Part shown: piece after piece, positions 36,585 to 41,018 of the stretch
Position numbering within the stretch: the stretch's first letter is position 1
How the letters are laid out: every line of letters begins with the position of its first letter
Assembly (NCBI GenBank): GCA_902518355.1
Contig: CABYFY010000012.1
Span: forward strand, 1 to 41,018
Source: an uncultured Bacteroidota bacterium
Lineage (GTDB): Bacteria; Bacteroidota; Bacteroidia; Flavobacteriales; Flavobacteriaceae
Reading direction: 5' to 3'
Length of the DNA: 41,018 nucleotides
Notes under the pieces: generated by a model
Database searches by the model: none
What the model was told of the DNA's origin: nothing
The model's input: only the letters and a program-made list of their open reading frames with translations
Translations under genes and position numbers: made by a program

Positions 36585-36976
36585 GTAGAAAAGCTCATTT
36601 CAATGCGGCCCACAGGCTACACAACAAAAATTGGTCTGATGAAAAAAACCAAAAGATTTTTGGTAAATGTAATTATCAAAATTATCATGGACATAATTAT
36701 GAATTAATTGTAAGTGTAACAGGAAAAATTAATCCTGAAACTGGTTATGTAATAGATATGGGTGAACTAAAAAAAATAATAAAAAATGAAGTTGAAGAGA
36801 GATTAGATCACAAAAATTTAAACCTAGATGTTCCACATTTTTCAAATACTATACCCTCTGCAGAAAATATATGTATTTTTATTTACGATATTTTAAGAGA
36901 TAATATTGATTCTCAATTGAAATTATCAGTAAGATTATATGAAACTCCTCGAAACTTTGTTGAATATTCTGTATAA
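36569..36976 (+). CDS. queD: 6-carboxytetrahydropterin / 6-pyruvoyltetrahydropterin synthase family protein
   Basis: Acts on dihydroneopterin triphosphate, either for queuosine (QueD) or pterin synthesis. 135 residues; zinc ligands H15, H40 and H42 (HGHNY), catalytic C34, and D80/H81 in LDHKNLN with E125 near the end. The spacing CNYQNYHGH (Cys to first His six residues) resembles eukaryotic PTPS more than E. coli QueD (C to H five or fewer), as in other Bacteroidetes, so the exact product is uncertain. The gene starts inside idi, and its stop shares one base with the start of the cupin gene (TAATG). Confidence 0.88.
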   Translation: MEITVSRKAHFNAAHRLHNKNWSDEKNQKIFGKCNYQNYHGHNYELIVSVTGKINPETGYVIDMGELKKIIKNEVEERLDHKNLNLDVPHFSNTIPSAENICIFIYDILRDNIDSQLKLSVRLYETPRNFVEYSV

Positions 36977-37455
36977 TGAACGATCTATTTTTAGATACAA
37001 AAAAACAAATAGAGCGCCTGGGCTTTAACATTATTGGTCATGATTTTAATAGACCATGGGGTGGTTTTTTATTGATTGATGAATCACAGTCAAAAGAATT
37101 TATCAGTAAGTTTATTTCAAACGAAGACTTAAAAATTGAAAACAAAGTAAGTCCTAAAATTTTGATTGTAAAACCAAATTCAAGATTATCATGGCAATAT
37201 CATTATAGAAGAAAAGAAATTTGGAAAGTATTTAAAAATAAAGTTGGAGTTATAAAGTCAACCGATAATAATGAAACAGAGATGAAGATTTTCAATGTAG
37301 GTGATCTTATTGAGTTACAGAAAGGTGATAGACATCGATTGATTGGTTTATCAGATTTTGGAATAGTTGCAGAAATATGGATCCACACTGACCCAGCGAA
37401 TCCGTCAGATGAAAATGATATAGTCAGGTTGCAGGATGATTACGCTAGAGATTAG
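36976..37455 (+). CDS. Cupin sugar-phosphate isomerase-like protein (mannose-6-phosphate isomerase type II-like)
   Basis: 159-residue single cupin, often labelled phosphoheptose or mannose-6-phosphate isomerase in Bacteroidetes. Visible: NRPWGGFLLIDES near 25-37, SPKILIVKPNSRLSWQYHYRRKEIWKV at 59-85 with metal-binding H76 and E81, GDRHRLIGL, and EIWIHTDPANPSDENDIVRLQDDY at the end. Real substrate is unproven. Translationally coupled to the QueD gene by a TAATG overlap. Its last 11 bases overlap the frame-restored end of the convergent lipoprotein gene. Confidence 0.82.
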   Translation: MNDLFLDTKKQIERLGFNIIGHDFNRPWGGFLLIDESQSKEFISKFISNEDLKIENKVSPKILIVKPNSRLSWQYHYRRKEIWKVFKNKVGVIKSTDNNETEMKIFNVGDLIELQKGDRHRLIGLSDFGIVAEIWIHTDPANPSDENDIVRLQDDYARD

Positions 37456-38111
37456 AAATTAATTTTTTTCCATAATATGAACTCTTAAGTTCGTCAGAAA
37501 AATTTTCGTATACTTTTGTAATATAGTTTTTGTTAATACTTTCTTTGTATTTATGAATTATGAAAGCAGATACCGGGCTAGAATTATTATTTAAAGAGTA
37601 ATTTACTAGAAATAATATTTTTTTTTGATTTATTTTAATCCTTTCTACGTTAATGGAGTCATACTTTTTTTGATCACCCCCCCCTAACAGATAATTCTAT
37701 TTGTTCAGCTAATAGCTCTAAATCTTTCTCATTAAATTTACCTATCTGATTTTCTATATTTTTAAACTCTGTAAATAATTTAGAGTTCTGTATTTGCGCA
37801 TTAAATATGAATTTTTCCTTTGAGCTTCTAAATAATATACTTGAAGGCTCAGAAAAAAAATTGAATTTTTCACCTGAGATTTTTTCTTTTAGAATTAAAC
37901 TCATCTCTATTGGTTCATTAATGTATGTTTTTAAAGTAAACTTACCATAAATCACATTTGCTGAATCAATAATTTTCCATTCATCAACCATAGCCAAATA
38001 AATTTTTGAGTTTTTTAAATCAATAATTTGACCTTCAATAATCATATTATCTTTATCTATTTCACATGCAGAAATAAAAATAAACAAAATAAATACTAGA
38101 AGCTTTTTCAT
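37445..38111 (-). pseudogene. DUF4369-like lipoprotein gene interrupted by a G8-tract frameshift
   Basis: As written the protein stops at 37674 after 145 residues: signal peptide and lipobox FISAC (MKKLLVFILFIFISAC), then a DUF4369-like beta domain. On the coding strand a run of eight G (37677-37684) ends in an immediate TGA. With seven G the frame runs another 76 codons without a stop to TAG at 37445-37447, through a segment with SPVSAFIIHKYKESI and VYENF, typical of what follows DUF4369 in these proteins. So it is a frameshifted gene, a phase-variable gene, or a base-call error. Start at ATG 38111 shares a base with the stop of the DUF5916 gene (TAATG). No thioredoxin domain follows, unlike the long family members. 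Confidence 0.8.
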
Positions 38112-40333
38112 TATATATCTAACCAATAAGTCAATTTAAGGTTAATAGATCTGTTCTTTACTCGTGGAATAAATATGCTATTATATCGATCTTCGGTGTA
38201 ATAATTATCATTATATACAAGAAATAAATCAGAAAGAGGAGCAAATCTCCACTGTAGCCTAGAATTAAAACTTAAATTATCATTTTGATTACTGTATTGA
38301 ATTAATGATGACCAGTAAATGTTTTTTGTAAATGTGAACTCAAATTTAGGTGCAATTAAAAATATATTTGCACTGTTATATAATTCTGGTAAAGACACCT
38401 TATCATAATTGAATTTAATTGATCCCCTAAACCTAGGTTCAATTCTATAACCTAAATCTATTTGTGATGAAGTTTTATGGCCATTATAAAACTCCCCAAA
38501 ATTTTGTTCGACTCTATAAGTAAACTTTTCTGATGAAAAATAATTATTAAATTCGATTTCATAATTTGTATAATAATACTCACTATTGGCAGGTAATGGT
38601 TTCCCGTTATTAATTCCCGTTGGATCAAAAGTCTCAAAAAGATAAGTGTATTGATTTCTAACAGAAATATTAAAGTTAGCACCACTTTTAAAATTAGCAT
38701 CCCATTTAGTAAAAATGAAATAGTCAGATAACTGGTTATTCATATTAGACACCCATGTAATGAAAGGTGCAATTTCAAACCCATGATTATTTATTTTTTT
38801 ATTTTCGGGCCAGAAAGTATATCCTATTCTTGGATCTATTTTATAGATTCCTTTTCTCTTTATGTAACCTAAATCTGAATTAAAATTTTCACCAATATAC
38901 AAGCCACCAACTTTGAAATTTATTTTTTTAGAGTTAAAATTTGTGCTAAATCCAGCTGATATATCTTTATCGCTAACATTGGGCGAAATAGATTTGTGAT
39001 AATAATATTTACCAACCCATTTGTTGTCTTCAGATGCTAAATTATAATCAATTCCAAAAACTCTATTAAATATTTCTTCATCAGATTGAAAATCATAATC
39101 TTTTATTGACTCTCTATTTATAAACAGAAAACTAATATTAGACCTGCTAAAAACTTTATGTTGTAAAGCCAAAATAGTATTATTATTTGATGCAATTTGA
39201 TTTTCAACATCTTCATCAGTAAGCATATTAAGTACTCCTATTCTAAGATTATTATTTATTTTTCCACTTAGTCTAAGTCCAGCAATAATTTTATTTTGAA
39301 TATTATTACCATTTAAATCTTTTGCTATACCAATCCTTCTAGAAAAAAAAGGATTTGAGTCACCTCTATCTCCAAAACTGGAAAAAAGATCACTATTTTC
39401 GATAAAAAACTGTCTCTTCTCAGGAAGTGATATTTCAAATCTTGTTAGGTTTGTGATTTGATCATCAACCTCCACTTGAGAAAAATCAGGATTTACGGTT
39501 AAGTCTAGAGTTAGAGAATTATCAATCACAAATTTTGCATCACCTCCAAATTCAAAATCATTATTATTTTTTTTGTTTTCAAAATCATTAATAGCAATGC
39601 TATTAATGTAAGGAATAAAAGATTTTTTTGATTTAGATTTTTTTAATGGTTTTTCAAAAAACATATCACCCAAGAATGCTAAGTTTGAAAACTCTTGATC
39701 TTGTGGTACTTTATGCCACATGTACCAGGCGTTATTTTTTACGTCCCTTTGATATGAGCCTAATCTCCATTTTGTTTCACCTTCTCTGTACCTGAACGCT
39801 GAAAGTGGTATTTTCCATTCAGTTGTGTAAAAATCTTCGTAAATTTTAGATTCAGAAAACCATTTAATATCCCATGACATATCATAAGATCTTCCCTGAG
39901 GACTACCCCCGTTAAAGATTAATAAGTCTCTTTGAATTGCCATATGATTACTGCCAATTGCAAATGCATTTGTAGCATCGTTAAATGTATCAAAAACTAA
40001 TGCAATAAAGTCTGAAACAGTAGCATCAAAATCTCTTTTTAAAGAACCTGTTTTCTGATCATTTTTATTTACTTCTATTTTAATTCCAACATACAAAAAC
40101 CGGTCATCATTTAATATTTTGATAGTAGCAGGACTTTTAGGTTTATCATCATATTCTGGTCTGTATTCATAAAAATCATTTACACCTGTCGCTAAATCCC
40201 AATCATTTTCATTAAGTATTCCATCAATTCTAATTTCATTAGTTGTGTATTTCACAAACAGTTCTTTCTTTAGATTTTGTGAAATAAGCGAGATAGACGT
40301 AATAAAAAGAAAAATAAAGAGGAATTTTTTCAA
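38111..40333 (-). CDS. DUF5916 outer-membrane protein with CBM9-like N-terminal domain
   Basis: 740 residues. Signal peptide at 1-19 (KKFLFIFLFITSISLISQ). The N-terminal CBM9-like domain begins IRIDGILNENDWDLATGVNDF near 33-53 and includes DDRFLYVGIKI and EWKIPLSAFR. The DUF5916 part follows: LTVNPDFSQVEVDDQITNLTRFE, LPEKRQFFIENSDLF, then alternating hydrophobic strands to the C-terminus LKLTYWLDI, as in an outer-membrane beta-barrel. Role unknown; carbohydrate or polymer binding at the surface is plausible from the domain names only. Coupled to the lipoprotein gene downstream by TAATG. A TATTTTTG box lies 14 bases upstream. Confidence 0.88.
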   Translation of the reverse strand: MKKFLFIFLFITSISLISQNLKKELFVKYTTNEIRIDGILNENDWDLATGVNDFYEYRPEYDDKPKSPATIKILNDDRFLYVGIKIEVNKNDQKTGSLKRDFDATVSDFIALVFDTFNDATNAFAIGSNHMAIQRDLLIFNGGSPQGRSYDMSWDIKWFSESKIYEDFYTTEWKIPLSAFRYREGETKWRLGSYQRDVKNNAWYMWHKVPQDQEFSNLAFLGDMFFEKPLKKSKSKKSFIPYINSIAINDFENKKNNNDFEFGGDAKFVIDNSLTLDLTVNPDFSQVEVDDQITNLTRFEISLPEKRQFFIENSDLFSSFGDRGDSNPFFSRRIGIAKDLNGNNIQNKIIAGLRLSGKINNNLRIGVLNMLTDEDVENQIASNNNTILALQHKVFSRSNISFLFINRESIKDYDFQSDEEIFNRVFGIDYNLASEDNKWVGKYYYHKSISPNVSDKDISAGFSTNFNSKKINFKVGGLYIGENFNSDLGYIKRKGIYKIDPRIGYTFWPENKKINNHGFEIAPFITWVSNMNNQLSDYFIFTKWDANFKSGANFNISVRNQYTYLFETFDPTGINNGKPLPANSEYYYTNYEIEFNNYFSSEKFTYRVEQNFGEFYNGHKTSSQIDLGYRIEPRFRGSIKFNYDKVSLPELYNSANIFLIAPKFEFTFTKNIYWSSLIQYSNQNDNLSFNSRLQWRFAPLSDLFLVYNDNYYTEDRYNSIFIPRVKNRSINLKLTYWLDI

Positions 40334-40347
40334 GATTTTATTTTTGA

Positions 40348-40355
40348 CAAAAATA
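40348..40355 (-). promoter_or_regulatory. Candidate -7 box (TATTTTTG) for the DUF5916 gene
   Basis: Exact TAnnTTTG on the minus strand, ending 14 bases before the DUF5916 ATG within the 64-base divergent gap. No TTG at the usual -33 distance. Confidence 0.4.
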
Positions 40356-40397
40356 TATAATAAATTTATACATATTTATTCTTTAACAAAACTTTAT

Positions 40398-41018
40398 ATG
40401 AGGCTATTTATAATTATACTTCTTGTATTTTCTTCCGCTTTTTTTAATTATAATTTAGAAGACGGATTTGTTTATTTAAAGGATATCGATGACAGCATTA
40501 TTGTTGATTTAAAGTATTATTCCTCTAAAAATTTTACTGGTCGATTAGTGGAAGGTTATCATTCAAATAATGCTATTTTAACAAATGAGGCAGCCATAGC
40601 TTTATCTAAAGTGCAAGAGGATTTAAATAAACTAGGTTATTCTTTGATATTATATGACGCCTACAGACCTCAATCAGCGGTTGATTTTTTTGTAGAATGG
40701 TCTACTGATATTAATGACACTATTTCTAAAGATATTTATTATCCCAATATCAATAAATCAGAATTATTTGAATTGGGTTATATTGCCTATAAATCTGGTC
40801 ATTCGCGAGGAAGTACAGTTGATGTGTCAATTGTTGAAATATCTACTAATAAAGAACTTGATATGGGTACCATTTTTGACTATTTCGGAGTTGAGTCTCA
40901 TACTTTTTTTGATGAACTTTCAGAGGATCAAAAGGCAAATAGATTGCTTCTTTATAAAATCATGTCTAATAATGGATTTAAAAACTATCAAAAGGAATGG
41001 TGGCATTATACCCTAAAA
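40398..41018 (+). CDS. VanX/DdpX-type D-alanyl-D-alanine dipeptidase, cut off by the window end
   Basis: Open from ATG 40398 to the last base (207 codons, no stop). A hydrophobic start (about 1-16, RLFIIILLVFSSAFF) suggests export. The zinc dipeptidase (M15D) site is complete: transition-state R90 in YDAYRPQ, H135 and D142 in SGHSRGSTVD, catalytic E200 and ligand H203 in EWWH; the spacings 45, 7, 65 and 3 match VanX R71, H116, D123, E181 and H184. An exported enzyme would act on periplasmic dipeptides from wall turnover rather than confer vancomycin resistance, which needs VanH/VanA-type partners not seen here. Only a few C-terminal residues are probably missing. Confidence 0.93.
   Translation, partial: MRLFIIILLVFSSAFFNYNLEDGFVYLKDIDDSIIVDLKYYSSKNFTGRLVEGYHSNNAILTNEAAIALSKVQEDLNKLGYSLILYDAYRPQSAVDFFVEWSTDINDTISKDIYYPNINKSELFELGYIAYKSGHSRGSTVDVSIVEISTNKELDMGTIFDYFGVESHTFFDELSEDQKANRLLLYKIMSNNGFKNYQKEWWHYTLK

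Noticed and set aside
40714-41016. 100-codon plus-strand open frame at the window end
   Set aside because: It is out of frame within the VanX-type gene, which has all its catalytic residues in the other frame.

Overview
The window looks like a chromosomal segment of a marine, low-G+C (roughly one third G+C by eye) member of the Bacteroidetes, class Flavobacteriia. Supporting signs are a Met-type (green-tuned) proteorhodopsin followed by a blh retinal-synthesis gene, Bacteroidetes -7 promoter boxes (TAnnTTTG), near absence of Shine-Dalgarno sequences except in front of rpsU, DUF4369, DUF5916 and NamZ-type proteins, and the order rpsU-xerC-tRNAs-tuf-tRNA-Trp-secE-nusG-rplKAJL-rpoBC. No rRNA, CRISPR array, insertion sequence or prophage was seen.

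Layout. 1-3.4 kb: a sigma-54-type response regulator with a shortened receiver domain, an exported M28 peptidase, and convergent kdsA. 3.35-5.4 kb: a 349-base promoter region, proteorhodopsin, a strong intrinsic terminator, then blh. 5.4-11.8 kb: a very AT-rich surface-glycan cluster (FemAB/GNAT-like transferase, Wzx-like flippase, sulfotransferase, three glycosyltransferases, a FdtA-type sugar ketoisomerase). 11.8-17.5 kb: ftsE-like ATPase, NamZ-like muramidase and a LolE/FtsX-like permease whose 5' ends overlap head to head, a cystathionine-beta-synthase-type PLP enzyme, and an AGCS amino acid symporter. 17.6-19.2 kb: rpsU with a perfect Shine-Dalgarno sequence, a XerC/D recombinase, and four tRNAs (Thr-UGU, Tyr-GUA, Gly-UCC, Thr-GGU). 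19.2-23.1 kb: an accessory block between the tRNAs and tuf (small membrane proteins, DoxX-like protein, flavodoxin-fold quinone reductase, a lipoprotein with two tandem YdhR/ABM-like domains, a membrane protein, an AlkA-type glycosylase). 23.2-35.7 kb: the translation/transcription block from tuf to rpoC. 35.7-37.5 kb: DUF3467 protein, idi, QueD/PTPS, cupin isomerase. 37.4-41.0 kb: a lipoprotein gene broken by a G8 tract, a DUF5916 outer-membrane protein, and a VanX-type D-Ala-D-Ala dipeptidase running off the window end.

How the genes work together. Proteorhodopsin and Blh give light-driven proton pumping with retinal made from beta-carotene; Idi, far away in the window, feeds isoprenoid and thus carotenoid synthesis. 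Envelope functions recur: KDO synthesis (kdsA), glycan export and sulfation, FtsE, NamZ (peptidoglycan recycling), a LolE-like permease, VanX-like dipeptidase. The most informative signals are regulatory: the lone strong Shine-Dalgarno at rpsU, the terminator splitting proteorhodopsin from blh, hairpins placed at rplL/rpoB, tuf/tRNA-Trp and ahead of the tRNA cluster, and the G8 frameshift. I found no clear entirely new defence or mobile system; the nearest to an undescribed module is the duplicated-ABM lipoprotein divergently paired with a quinone reductase and a DoxX-like protein.
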